The notes below the pieces were generated by a model, which had not been told where the DNA came from, did no database searches, and saw only the letters and a program-made list of their open reading frames with translations. Both the position numbers and the translations under genes were made by a program. Shown here one piece after another: positions 35,427 through 44,477 of a stretch of DNA of 64,000 nucleotides. Source of the DNA: Microbulbifer variabilis ATCC 700307. GTDB lineage: Bacteria > Pseudomonadota > Gammaproteobacteria > Pseudomonadales > Cellvibrionaceae. Numbering within the stretch: the first letter of the stretch is position 1; each line of letters begins with the position of its first letter. The stretch is from the NCBI RefSeq assembly GCF_000380565.1, contig NZ_AQYJ01000022.1, forward strand, positions 180,401 to 244,400, written 5' to 3'.

Positions 35427-36605
35427 ATGCCCGGTCCCGGTAGCCTGTTACTGACTGATGACGAGCGCTCCCGCAGTTTCCTGCGTGGAGCACTTTCACG
35501 CCAAGGGTTCTCTGTTGCGGAGGCAAGTAGTGGGCAACAGGGTATCCAGCAATTTTCCCCCGGTCTTTTTCAATTGGTCGCGGTGGACTTCCAGTTACCC
35601 GATATGAGCGGGCTGGAGGTGTTACAAAAAATCAAACGTCAGTCTCCAGACACCTCTGTCATCGTAATTTCATCCAGTGCAGTACTGAATGATGCCCTGC
35701 AAGCAATACGCCTGGGCGCCTGCGATTATCTCCTCAAACCTCTCAAGGAAGCCGCGCAAATTGACCGGGTTATTTGTCGTATCAGCGGTGAGGAGAATCT
35801 GGCCCAGCAGAACCGGGAATATCGGGAAGCTCTGGAGCGGCGTAACATAGAGCTGCGTGATCACGTAGAGCTTTTGCGGCGGGACCAGGAGGCTGGCCGC
35901 CAGCTGCAACAGCACTTGCTGCCGCGTACGCCTTATAGTTATCCAGGTGGTATTGAGGCGAACTATCGCCTGATTCCCTCACTGTATCTCAGTGGTGACT
36001 TTGTCGATTACGGCCTGTTTGGAGAGCGTTTTGTCGCCTTCTACCTAGTGGATATTTCCGGTCATGGTGTCTCGTCTGCGCTGGTTACCGCACTCGTCAA
36101 GCACAGCATCATGCATCGTCTGCGTGAGGGTCCACTTTTTACCCAGCTGGAGTCCCTTGGCAGTGACCTGTTAGAAGTTCTCGAGCTGATTAATCGGGAG
36201 TTGTTATCCACACATATGGGCAAACATGCCAGCATGTTCGTCGGTGTTGTGGATACGGCCGCGCGCCAGCTGCATTATGCTGTTGCCGGGCAGATTCCCA
36301 TGCCGGCTCTCGCCAGTGATGGTGGCGCTGATTGGTTGCCGGGCAAAGGGCGTCCGTTAGGTATCTTTGAGCGGGGTGACTGGCAGGTAATGTGCGCCGA
36401 GCTACCGCCCAGCTGGCGTTTGGTGGCGTGCTCCGATGGCGTTCTGGAGCTGCTTCAGGGAGATCTTCTGGAAAAAGAGGAGCGCCTCTTACAGATGATC
36501 GCTGAGTGCGGAGGAAATTTGGAAAGTTTGTGCCAGAGCCTGAAAGTAGATACTTTTGGGGCGTTACCGGACGATATTACGATCCTCACCCTGGGGCACA
36601 ATTAG
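35427..36605 (+). CDS. Response regulator with PP2C-type phosphatase output (HsbR-like)
   Basis: 392 aa. The receiver domain (about 1-120) has the acidic pair DD, phospho-acceptor Asp in LVAVDFQLPDMSGLEVL, VIVISSSA and the lysine in YLLKPL. A coiled coil (about 130-165) leads to a SpoIIE-type PP2C phosphatase (about 180-390) with YLSGDFVDYG, YLVDISGHGVSSAL, VACSDGVLEL and PDDITILTL. It should dephosphorylate a STAS anti-anti-sigma protein, and one is encoded next. The pairing resembles HsbR-HsbA of Pseudomonas, which controls motility and biofilm, but the HptB phosphotransfer protein is not adjacent. Confidence 0.9.
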   Translation: MPGPGSLLLTDDERSRSFLRGALSRQGFSVAEASSGQQGIQQFSPGLFQLVAVDFQLPDMSGLEVLQKIKRQSPDTSVIVISSSAVLNDALQAIRLGACDYLLKPLKEAAQIDRVICRISGEENLAQQNREYREALERRNIELRDHVELLRRDQEAGRQLQQHLLPRTPYSYPGGIEANYRLIPSLYLSGDFVDYGLFGERFVAFYLVDISGHGVSSALVTALVKHSIMHRLREGPLFTQLESLGSDLLEVLELINRELLSTHMGKHASMFVGVVDTAARQLHYAVAGQIPMPALASDGGADWLPGKGRPLGIFERGDWQVMCAELPPSWRLVACSDGVLELLQGDLLEKEERLLQMIAECGGNLESLCQSLKVDTFGALPDDITILTLGHN

Positions 36606-36815
36606 GACGAGCGTTTGCATCGACTAAATAGTCGAATTTCATGCCCTAGTATACTTGTCAGTCCGGGCAGTCAGGAGTAAGCTCCGCCCACTTTATGCAC
36701 AAAATTGCACAAGGCGGCAAAACCACCGAGTGCGGCTTGTGTTCTCTACCAGTGAACTTTTGCCACCTGTTAGCACTTTCACCTAAAAGTGTATCCGGGT
36801 GAGCCAGGGGTTGTT

Positions 36816-37334
36816 ATGCAGTCCGGGCAAATTATGGTTGGGGCCCACGAGGGCGTTTACATCATCAAGTTGATTGGTGATGTTCGGCTCAACCTTTGTA
36901 CTTCATTTGATAGCTTCATCGACAACATGTTTGCGCGAGATGACTTCGCTGGGGTGGCTTTCGACCTGGACCGTGCCGAAGGTGTTGACAGCACGACCCT
37001 TGGCCTGATGGCAAAAATTGCGATTCGCGCCCAAGAGCGCGGTTGTCAAAAGCCATTGGTTTTCTCTGCCGATAAGGGAATTCAACACCTGCTTGATGCA
37101 ATGGGATTTGACTCCCTGGTGGAGATCAGTAGTGAGCAATATGATATCTCCGTTGAGACTAAACCCCTGGTCTGCAACACTCCTGATGAATGTGCTGCGC
37201 GGGAGAAGGTACTGGAAGCACACCGTGTTTTGATGAGTATGAACGAGCAAAATGCGGAAACTTTCCGCGATCTGGTGCATACCCTCGAGCGGGAATGCGA
37301 GCCCTACAGCAAACGCTCCGCCCATCTGCATTGA
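36816..37334 (+). CDS. STAS-domain anti-anti-sigma factor (HsbA-like)
   Basis: 172 aa. Residues about 1-110 form a STAS domain; the phospho-acceptor region is DLDRAEGVDSTTLGLMAKIA, with the conserved serine after Asp. A C-terminal extension of about 60 residues is helical, as in HsbA. The ATG at 36816 has AGGGG upstream; a GTG at 36789 is an alternative. It lies 210 bases after the PP2C regulator and is its likely substrate, switching a sigma or anti-sigma partner elsewhere in the genome. Confidence 0.88.
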   Translation: MQSGQIMVGAHEGVYIIKLIGDVRLNLCTSFDSFIDNMFARDDFAGVAFDLDRAEGVDSTTLGLMAKIAIRAQERGCQKPLVFSADKGIQHLLDAMGFDSLVEISSEQYDISVETKPLVCNTPDECAAREKVLEAHRVLMSMNEQNAETFRDLVHTLERECEPYSKRSAHLH

Positions 37335-37403
37335 GCTTCTTAAGGGCTCCTGCTACTGATTTGGCGCTTTAGACCTATTCCCCCAACTTATTCAGCTAGC
37401 GAC

Positions 37404-37862
37404 TCAATTATCTTTCAAATCCCTCGCTTCCGCCCTGGCTCTGGTGAACAGTCCGTGGGGTAGGTAGATAAGTTCGGATACCCGGCGAATAAGGTGTTCC
37501 TCAAATGCCTCGATAACATCATCGGAAAAAGCGACCTGCCACATTTGCCGAACCAGCAGGTACTTGTCCTGCTCAGTGAACTGATCATTAACTGCTTGGG
37601 TAAACTCGAATAATGAGGTGGCATGCTCCCGTTGATCAATGGCCTCATCAATAATCTCGGCGGCGCTGTGTACATCTAGTGCATAGTGTTGGCAAAGTAG
37701 ATGCGTGAGGGTGTCGCGCTCGCGCTGGTCCAGCTTCTGGTCCACAGTCGCCACTTCAACTAGAAGGGCGGCGCTGATCATGCGCACGTCTTTTTCATTA
37801 CGTGTTTCTACATCGGCACTGTTGCCAATCTGCTCAAACAGCTTACGGATTTGTTGCAGCAT
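37404..37862 (-). CDS. TerB-family protein
   Basis: 152-aa all-helical protein of the TerB-like superfamily, also called tellurite resistance TerB or DjlA N-terminal domain. Family phrases are [20 protein letters not shown], acidic metal-site positions, and [19 protein letters not shown]. It may bind metal ions. Its start overlaps the end of tal by 20 bases on the same strand, so it is coupled to the transaldolase gene. Tellurite function should not be assumed. Confidence 0.85.
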   Translation of the reverse strand: MLQQIRKLFEQIGNSADVETRNEKDVRMISAALLVEVATVDQKLDQRERDTLTHLLCQHYALDVHSAAEIIDEAIDQREHATSLFEFTQAVNDQFTEQDKYLLVRQMWQVAFSDDVIEAFEEHLIRRVSELIYLPHGLFTRARAEARDLKDN

Positions 37863-38838
37863 CAGTTTCCTGGTGTCCCATCACTTGGCTTTGTAGCAGC
37901 ATTTCAAGTCGCTGCTGGTCTTTAACAAAGTTGCGAATGCCTTCTGCTAGCTTTTCTGTAGCCATGGCATCGCTATTGAGCTGGTAGCGGAATGTCGCTT
38001 CCTCCAATCTCTGGGTTGGCCGAGCCAAAGGTTCTGTAATCGCCGGTAGGCCTCCTACCAGCATCCCCTCACTTTCCTCCAGGGACTGCAACAACTGCGG
38101 GCTGATAGTCAGGCGATCGCAGCCAGCCAAGGCTTCTATCTCACTTGTATTACGGAAACTGGCACCCATCACGATGGTGTCGTAGTCGCGGGATTTATAG
38201 TAGTGATAAATATTGCGTACCGACAATACACCGGGATCCTCTTCGCCACTGAACCCCTTGCGCTCACCATTTGCCAGGTGCCAGTCGAGGATACGGCCGA
38301 CAAAAGGAGAGATTAAAGTGGCTCCGGCCTCGGCACAGGCGATGGCCTGGCACAGGCTGAATAGCAAGGTCAGGTTACAGTGGATGCCTTCTTGTTCCAG
38401 GATTTCTGCCGCTGCAATACCCTCCCAGGTGGAAGCAATTTTGATGAGCACACGGTCCCTTTCTACATTCGTTTGTTCGTAGAGAGTGATCAGGTGCCTG
38501 GCGTAATCAATTGTGGCGCGGGTATCGAACGAGAGTCGCGCATCCACCTCGGTGGAAACCACGCCGGGGACCAGCTGTAATATCTCTGTACCGATACCCA
38601 CTGCTAGCTTAATTGCCGCTAATCGCGCTGTCTCCGCTGTCCCACGTTGCTTCTGGTGGCGAGCTGCCCACCCCAATGACTCTTTGATAAGCGATTTGTA
38701 TTGAGGGAGCTGGGCGGCCTTGTACAGTAGTGAGGGGTTGGTGGTGGCATCTTGAGGGCGGTAGCGGCGGATAGCCTCAATATCACCCGTATCGGCCACT
38801 ACTAAGCTGCGCTGTTTAAGTTGTTCCAATTTGTTCAT
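37843..38838 (-). CDS. tal: Transaldolase
   Basis: Pentose-phosphate pathway enzyme (331 aa) moving a dihydroxyacetone unit from sedoheptulose-7-phosphate to glyceraldehyde-3-phosphate. [14 protein letters not shown] is the N-terminal signature. The Schiff-base lysine is in [35 protein letters not shown] and [13 protein letters not shown] are also conserved. The class matches TalA/TalB. It overlaps the downstream terB-like gene by 20 bases and lies 54 bases after dusA on the same strand. Confidence 0.96.
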   Translation of the reverse strand: MNKLEQLKQRSLVVADTGDIEAIRRYRPQDATTNPSLLYKAAQLPQYKSLIKESLGWAARHQKQRGTAETARLAAIKLAVGIGTEILQLVPGVVSTEVDARLSFDTRATIDYARHLITLYEQTNVERDRVLIKIASTWEGIAAAEILEQEGIHCNLTLLFSLCQAIACAEAGATLISPFVGRILDWHLANGERKGFSGEEDPGVLSVRNIYHYYKSRDYDTIVMGASFRNTSEIEALAGCDRLTISPQLLQSLEESEGMLVGGLPAITEPLARPTQRLEEATFRYQLNSDAMATEKLAEGIRNFVKDQQRLEMLLQSQVMGHQETDAATNP

Positions 38839-38892
38839 TGCACTCCCTCTGTCATTGATTGGCCTCCATTTCCAGCCATCTTGGTTTACCCT

Positions 38893-39870
38893 CTATGCGG
38901 CCTGGGTAACGAGCGTTAAAGCGTGTTCAACAATTTCTGGTCCGGCCCCTTTCTTGTGGGCATTCTCACTTAGGTGGCGGCGGAATCGCCGCGCGCCCGG
39001 CAGCCCCTGGAAAAGCCCGAGCATATGTCGGGTAATATGATTCAGGCGCTGGCCGCGCTGCATTTCATTTTCTATATAGGGCAGCATTTGCTCGACCACT
39101 TGCGCTGCATCCGGCCCTTCACTTTCACCAAATAGCAGGCTATCCACTTGGGCAAGGATTGCCGGAGTTTGATAGGCTGCACGCCCCAGCATAACACCGT
39201 CCATATGCCGCAAATGTTGCAGGCTCTCCTCTAGCGAGTTAATACCGCCGTTAATAATGATTTGTAGCTGTGGATAGTCCTGTTTCAGACGGTAAACCAT
39301 ATCGTAATTAAGTGGGGGGATTTCGCGGTTTTCCTTTGGGCTGAGGCCTTTTAGCCAGGCTTTGCGCGCATGTACGATAAATGTGTCAGTGCCAATAGCT
39401 GCCTGGGCCTCCACAAAACGGGTCAGGCCAGGATAGTCCTCCATATCATCAATACCGATTCGGTGCTTTACCGTAACGGGGATAGATACTGCTTCGCGCA
39501 TCGCGGACAGACCCTCAGCTACCACATCCGGTTCTGCCATCAGGCAGGCACCAAAACGGCCCGATTGCACCCGGTCACTGGGGCAGCCGCAGTTGAGGTT
39601 AATTTCAGCGTAGCCCCACTCCTCGGCGATACGGGCGCATTCGGCCAGCTCTCTGGGATCGCTTCCGCCCAGTTGCAGGGCTACGGGTTGCTCTGCTGCA
39701 TCAAACTGCAGGTGGCGCTCCCTGTCTCCATGCAATATTGCCCCAGTAGTCACCATCTCCGAATACAAGCGTGCCCGCTTACTCAACAGGCGCCACATAT
39801 AGCGGCAATGGCGATCACTCCAGTCGAGTAGTGGTGCGGTGCAAAAGCGGTGGGGGCTGTATTCAGACAT
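38893..39870 (-). CDS. dusA: tRNA-dihydrouridine(20/20a) synthase
   Basis: Flavin enzyme (325 aa) reducing uridine to dihydrouridine in the tRNA D-loop. The N terminus (HRFCTAPLLDWSDRHCRYMW) and YSEMVTTGAI are DusA type. The active-site cysteine is in NLNCGCPSDRVQSGRFGACL. VTVKHRIGIDDMEDY and INGGINSLEE bind FMN and substrate. dusA is a frequent prophage insertion point, but no integrase lies at its 5' end here. It is the first gene of a dusA-tal-terB set. Confidence 0.96.
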   Translation of the reverse strand: MSEYSPHRFCTAPLLDWSDRHCRYMWRLLSKRARLYSEMVTTGAILHGDRERHLQFDAAEQPVALQLGGSDPRELAECARIAEEWGYAEINLNCGCPSDRVQSGRFGACLMAEPDVVAEGLSAMREAVSIPVTVKHRIGIDDMEDYPGLTRFVEAQAAIGTDTFIVHARKAWLKGLSPKENREIPPLNYDMVYRLKQDYPQLQIIINGGINSLEESLQHLRHMDGVMLGRAAYQTPAILAQVDSLLFGESEGPDAAQVVEQMLPYIENEMQRGQRLNHITRHMLGLFQGLPGARRFRRHLSENAHKKGAGPEIVEHALTLVTQAA

Positions 39871-40235
39871 AAACTGCGGCGTAAAAGACTATTAAAAACA
39901 GAGTAGCCCGCCATTATATGGGATGTAAAACCCAGACCCTATGGCGGGATGGCCTGATGTTGGTGAATTTGGGGGTCAGAGAGTGTCTTAAAGAGTTACT
40001 TCCAGCTTTCTTATCTGAAGGAGAGGGACAGCATGCAAGCATACCCCAGGCTAGAGGGGAGTCATCGCCCCTTTTCAATTGATAGGCCCATCAAGTGCTC
40101 GCTTTCGTGTGCTTGACCACTTGTTATCTATTCTTGGAAGGCCGGGCATGGCTAACTGTTGACAGTACTTGTAATAATATGCCCGGCTTAGATCTAAGTT
40201 ATCTAGACTGGGGTTTTTTACCGTAGTCCAGTATG
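39871..40235. other. Gene-free region upstream of dusA
   Basis: 365 bases between the dusA start and the end of the next minus-strand gene. A short open frame at 40075-40269 has no good start signal and was not accepted. No att-like repeat was seen. Confidence 0.4.
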
Positions 40236-40571
40236 TTAATAATTTATAACTAAACGGTTTATATAGCACTTTGGCGTTGAGGTATCATATACGATTTGTA
40301 ATTGTTTACCTGTAGTTGCCGCTGTTAGTGCAGCAGAAAACATCTTATCGATACCCTCTGCAGTTACTCCATTTTCTCCAACTTTTACATAGTGATACTT
40401 TGGGTTTGAAGAGCTAGTGCATGAATCAGAATTTTCCTTAAATGCAATCACAAATCTACCATCTCCATAGGGATAGATTTTTGCAATTTGTGATTGATGC
40501 CATACCTCATCAGCTACAGCGACACTATTAATAAAAAGAAAGAAAGTAATAGTTGAAATTTTTTTTAGCAT
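40236..40571 (-). CDS. Small exported protein of unknown function
   Basis: 111 aa with signal peptide MLKKISTITFFLFINSVAVA. The mature part has two cysteines (NSDSCTSSS and TPKCYINRL) that could form a disulfide, and the pattern AALTAATTGKQLQIVYDTST. Similar small periplasmic proteins occur in marine gammaproteobacteria, none characterised to my knowledge. The ATG at 40571 is chosen over 40604 because it begins a clean signal peptide. AT-rich and next to an IS3 element, so possibly accessory. Confidence 0.65.
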   Translation of the reverse strand: MLKKISTITFFLFINSVAVADEVWHQSQIAKIYPYGDGRFVIAFKENSDSCTSSSNPKYHYVKVGENGVTAEGIDKMFSAALTAATTGKQLQIVYDTSTPKCYINRLVINY

Positions 40572-40718
40572 AAATTTCCGCTTTTTAAGGCTATTAGTGA
40601 ACAACTCGGGGCCATAACATTATCAATGGGTGTGGTATGATGTCCAGAGCAACCAATCACTGAAAAGTGTTACTTGGTTTAATATTCTTGTTGTGGTCAA
40701 CTCCGATCGGACACTTTC

Positions 40719-41489
40719 TTAAGCACATTTTTCAAATTCGATAGGGGCTACGTCCCCCAGTGTTGTATGTATCCTGCGTGAATTGTAATACGCAATATAG
40801 GCCCTCACATCTGTTATCGCATCCTCCCTTGTCGGATAGAGAATTCCCGTTAACCACTCCCGCTTCAGGCTACTAAAAAAACGTTCAGTCGGTGCATTGT
40901 CCCAACAGTTTTCCTTGCGGCTCATTGAGCACACCATTCCATGCTGCTTCAGTAGCGTTTGGTAGCTATGGCTGGCATACTGGCTACCTCGATCAGAGTG
41001 ATGCAGAAGACCTTTTGGTGGTGTGCGCAAATTGATAGCCATCATCAGTGCACGACTTGCCAGGGCCGTTTCCATCTGACGGCCTAAGTGCCAGCCAACA
41101 ACCCGGCGTGAATAAAGATCAATTACCACTGCCAGGTATAACCAGCCCTGCAAAGTCCAGATATATGTGATATCCGTAGTCCAAACTTGATTTTTAGCAC
41201 TCGGTGAGAAATCCCTATTTAGAAGATTCTCAGCAACTGGCAGTTGATGTTTGCTATTTTTGGTTAGTGTAAATCGCTTCTTGTGTTTTACTGCCAAACC
41301 GAGCTTTTTCATTAGCTTGGGGACTCGATAACGCCTAATTTCAAAGCCTTCTTTGCGTAACAGCTTCATTAACTGACGGCTTCCGAGGCTCTCAAGAGGT
41401 TCTGCAAATAAGGCCTTCAATCGATGGCATAGTTGCCAAATCTGGCCATCTATTTGGCTATCATTACGGCGACACCATTCGTACCACAA
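40719..41489 (-). pseudogene. IS3-family transposase orfB, 5'-truncated
   Basis: Integrase-core (rve) transposase part. All DDE residues remain: D in VWTTDITYIW, D in LLHHSDRGSQYAS and E in DNAPTERFFSSLKREW. The N-terminal residues are lost at the junction with IS30, where the reading frame now begins in IS30 sequence (TTG TGG). Without the orfA fusion partner it is unlikely to be active. Confidence 0.85.
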
Positions 41490-42237
41490 GCGTGGCGATA
41501 TGAGTGTTGTTTGAACCTGACACTAAGTCACCCTCCCAATGACCTAAAACACATCGTTCTTGTATCTCCTGAGGACGCTCCCTTATCGATGTACCGTTGA
41601 CGATATTGATAGTACCGCGCTCGCCTTTACGTGAATGTTGTTTGCTGTAACGAAGACTGTGAGATCGACGCAAATGCTTTACTAGCTTATGATGAAGTGC
41701 TGAACGCACATGGAAGTACAGTGTTTTATAGATAGTCTCTGCTGATATCTGCATTGATTCATCAGCCTGATATGTCTTCCGTAACCAACCCGATATCTGC
41801 TCTGGAGACCAGTTCAACTCTAATTTTTCCAAAACAAGCTTCTTTAGCCTCGAGTTTTGCTCCAGCAAATACGGCTTGGGACGCCTTGCCATCCATTTTG
41901 CACGGTTGTTTGCGTCTACTGCTTTACAGTATCGCCGCCCCCGATTTCTCTGAATCTCACGCGAGATTGTGGATGGATTCCGATTCAAGGAGCGAGCGAT
42001 TGCTCGAATACTTTGTTTTGCAGAAAGACCTGCACGTATTTCCTCGCGTTCGGCTAATGTGAGGTGTTGAGGAGATGGCTTTCTGGATATTGGACTAATT
42101 CCGCCAGTATCTCTCAAAACAGTAAAAATGGTTCCTGGCTTAGAATCTATGGCATTGGCAATTTCACAAAAGCCAATGCCCTTTTTCCAAGCGTCGAAAA
42201 TCCACTCCTTTTCTTCTGCTGTAAATATGCGCTTCAT
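41484..42237 (-). pseudogene. IS30-family transposase, 3'-truncated
   Basis: About 251 residues match the copy at 11025, including both HTH regions and GHWEGDLVSGS, then the frame runs into orfB sequence and stops at 41464. The end of the DDE domain is absent. Differences from the first copy include Lys-Arg to Lys-Trp in the NNRAKWMARRP region. Confidence 0.87.
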
Positions 42238-42299
42238 TCAATGATCCCCCGATAGGCCATATTCCTACAGGGGTGGTGCACTGATCAATTGAATCTACA
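41484..42299 (-). mobile_element. IS30-family element, 3'-truncated second copy
   Basis: The left end (TGTAGATTCAATTGATCA read on the minus strand, ending at 42299) and about 815 bases match the copy at 10963. Identity stops at CTTGTGG (about 41484), in the middle of the transposase. The right end is gone. Roughly ten amino-acid differences separate the two copies, so they are not recent duplicates. Confidence 0.88.
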
Positions 42300-42562
42300 C
42301 TGGCCTTTTTTAGGATTTCCTTCTCCATCCGCAATTGCTTTACTTCACGTCGCAGCTGGTTCAGCTCACCTCGTTCGCCCGTATCCAACCTTACTCCGCT
42401 CTCTTCCAGTTTCAGCTCTTTTATCCAGCGTCGCAGGTTGTTAGCCGTGGTTCCTACAGCCTCTGCAGCCTTGGAAATCGAATACCCTTGCTCCGAGACA
42501 AGAGCTACGGCGTCTTTCTTGAATTCCGGCTTGAATTTCCGGCGTGTCCCTTTTGTTGTCAT
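42300..42562 (-). pseudogene. IS3-family orfA, cut by IS30 insertion
   Basis: About 88 residues: an HTH domain (RKFKPEFKKDAVALVSEQG, KAAEAVGTTANNLRRW) and a leucine-zipper-like segment ending KEILKKA. The A AAA AAG slippery heptamer normally used for orfA-orfB fusion is still present just before the break at 42300. Beyond this the frame continues into IS30 sequence. Confidence 0.85.
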
Positions 42563-42704
42563 ACTTCACCTCGCTTGGTAGTTTTACCATCTTAGCGAAG
42601 TGTCCGGAAGTATTAGACCACTACAGAGGGCTTAAAAATATTTTACCGGAAATTGATGAATTTTTAGAGGTACCCATAAACTAATCTGTCTGAGTGTTGC
42701 AGCA

Positions 42705-42929
42705 ATGGCCTTGGGAGGTTGCACTACTCTGATGAAAGAAACCGTCTCTAAGAGGGCGCCTTTTGACTTAAATTGTGATGCTTCATCTATAACTATCCAC
42801 CAATTGGGTACCAGAACATATGGTGTTGCCGGATGTGATAAGCGAGCCACCTATGTATTACAAGGGCCTTGCTCAGGCCCTGGAAGCATGTGTGTAGCTG
42901 TAATGAATTCTAGTGTAGAGGAAGGTTAG
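42705..42929 (+). CDS. Small lipoprotein-like gene, possibly 5'-damaged
   Basis: 74 codons from the first ATG. Read from bases just upstream in the same frame, the sequence is LICLSVAAMALGGC, a good lipoprotein signal with lipobox LGGC, but no ATG, GTG or TTG starts that longer frame. The mature part has four cysteines and YGVAGCDKRATYVL, a pattern seen in many small uncharacterised exported proteins. The IS3 end at 42622 lies only about 40 bases before the frame opens, so the IS may have removed the true start and promoter. Confidence 0.5.
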   Translation: MALGGCTTLMKETVSKRAPFDLNCDASSITIHQLGTRTYGVAGCDKRATYVLQGPCSGPGSMCVAVMNSSVEEG

Positions 42930-43268
42930 AAGTAGGGGGCAATAAGCCAGCGGGTGCAAAGGGTTTCTCTCTGCTGGCTGAAACTTGTTACTCACATGAG
43001 TACTGCTCTTCAATAGATTTCGGTAAAACTAATCCACTCCTGTAGTGCCAAATACCTAAACTCTTTGTTCCTTTAGAGGTTCGGTTAGAGTAGAGGTTTG
43101 ATTAGAAGGTACTGTAGTTTTGTATGGTTTTTCCATAACTGGCTGCCGATCTCTCCACTGATATTTTCACTGAAAATTACCACGTCCCTATTTTGCTATC
43201 GTAGAATTAAGCTCTGCGCGGGACTTTATTACGGTTAATCGAGAGAAGCATTGAATTCTTTTGATCGA
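42930..43268. other. Gene-free region (339 bases)
   Basis: No gene, repeat or terminator recognised between the lipoprotein-like gene and the end of the GlpD-like gene. Confidence 0.4.
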
Positions 43269-44477
43269 TTAGAGGTTCCGTTCCCGCTCAGAGGTGCTGG
43301 AATGGCTAGAGGTTTCAGTGCTTTCGTGAGTTGATGTTGCCTTATCCTGCAGAGTGGCTTCGAGTTTCCGTGCCAGTTTTCGCGCAGTGGCGCGGTAGCT
43401 GGTGAGTTTCCCACCTGCTACGGCGAGAATCCGAGGTTTGCGCTCATCATCGCAGCAGATCATAGATTCCCTTGAGCGTGCAAATGGGCTTTTCTCCGCT
43501 TCAGGTAGTACCCGCAGACCGGCAAAGCTTTCACAGATATCTTCAGCTTGCAGCCCGCGAGTCTGGGTGAAGTACTGCTGCACAGTGCGCAGCAGGTAGG
43601 ACTCCTCCTCAATTGTGGGGGACACATCCCGCGGATCGCCACAATAAGGACGTTCTGTGGTGCCCACCAGGGTTTTATCCTGCCAGGGCATCACAAAAAC
43701 TGCGCGCCCATCATCAGCTTCCACATAAAAGATTTTGTTGCCAAGAGATAGCGGGAGCAATATGTGGGTGCCTGCGACCAGATCTATTGGTGGAAGGGCG
43801 ACTGGCGGTGAGCAGCGGGCATTTGTAGTGGCGACCCAGGGGCCGCTGCAGTTGACCAGGGCACGGGTGCGCAGTGTGTTGAGTTTACCGTCGGCCACAT
43901 AGTCAATCCGTACACAATCTTCAGTGACCTCCGCTCCTACCAAACTGCCGGGACAGATAATCTGTGCACCATGGGCAATTGCGGATGCAACCACATCACG
44001 GGTGAGGGCGGCATCATCTGTCTGTGCATCGTAGTAGCGGAATACGGCAAGTAAATCTTCACGCTTTAGACCGGGCAGGGTATCCCATTCAGACCTAGGC
44101 AGGGATCGGAATCTAGAGTCGCCATTTCGAATACCGGAGAGCAGGGCATAAAGGCTGAGCCCCAGCCTGACCATCCAGGGAGATCTTTTGCTGTTGCGAT
44201 ACACAGGGATATAAAAAGGCACCATGCGCACCAGCTGAGGTTTGTTATCCAGTAACCAGCTGCGTTCGCGCAGGCATTCATAAACCAAGCGGAATTGTCC
44301 GCTTTCCAGATATCGCAAGCCACCGTGAATCAGTTTTGAAGAGCGTGAGGAGGTCGCAGCGGCAATCCCCAGCTGCTCCAAAATGACGACAGAGTGATGG
44401 GCTTGGGCCAGGGCCTCAGCGGTACCGGCGCCGAGAATTCCGGCGCCGACGACTAGAACGTCAAAATCCGTAGACAT
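43269..44477 (-). CDS. Glycerol-3-phosphate dehydrogenase-like FAD oxidoreductase
   Basis: 402 aa. The FAD-binding fold is at the N terminus (DVLVVGAGILGAGTAEALAQ) and SSRSSKLIHGGLRYLESGQF is the GlpD hallmark. ALVNCSGPWV and FVMPWQDKTLVGTTE support the family. It is about 100 residues shorter than E. coli GlpD, lacking most of the C-terminal cap. ATG at 44477 follows GGGAAG. It overlaps the upstream glycerophosphodiesterase by about 17 bases, so glycerophosphodiesters would be split to glycerol-3-phosphate and then oxidised, feeding electrons to quinones. Confidence 0.87.
   Translation of the reverse strand: MSTDFDVLVVGAGILGAGTAEALAQAHHSVVILEQLGIAAATSSRSSKLIHGGLRYLESGQFRLVYECLRERSWLLDNKPQLVRMVPFYIPVYRNSKRSPWMVRLGLSLYALLSGIRNGDSRFRSLPRSEWDTLPGLKREDLLAVFRYYDAQTDDAALTRDVVASAIAHGAQIICPGSLVGAEVTEDCVRIDYVADGKLNTLRTRALVNCSGPWVATTNARCSPPVALPPIDLVAGTHILLPLSLGNKIFYVEADDGRAVFVMPWQDKTLVGTTERPYCGDPRDVSPTIEEESYLLRTVQQYFTQTRGLQAEDICESFAGLRVLPEAEKSPFARSRESMICCDDERKPRILAVAGGKLTSYRATARKLARKLEATLQDKATSTHESTETSSHSSTSERERNL

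Larger units (their letters stand above)
40692..42622 (-). mobile_element. IS3-family insertion sequence interrupted by IS30
   Basis: The ends are imperfect inverted repeats: TGTGGTC plus CGGACACTT at 40692-40715 faces the matching AGTGGTC plus CGGACACTT on the other strand near 42599-42622. Inside are the 5' part of orfA (42562 down to 42300), a 5' fragment of an IS30 element (42299 to about 41484) and the 3' part of orfB (about 41485 to 40719). The orfA/orfB junction is missing, so a deletion followed the IS30 insertion. No clear target duplication was found. Confidence 0.85.

Noticed and set aside
37404..37862. Tellurite resistance function for the terB-like gene
   Set aside because: The family is broad and no other ter genes are present.
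38893..39900. dusA as a prophage insertion site
   Set aside because: No integrase or phage gene lies next to its 5' end, although dusA is often used elsewhere.
40075..40269. 64-codon minus-strand frame
   Set aside because: Weak start, no recognisable features, in a short intergenic region.
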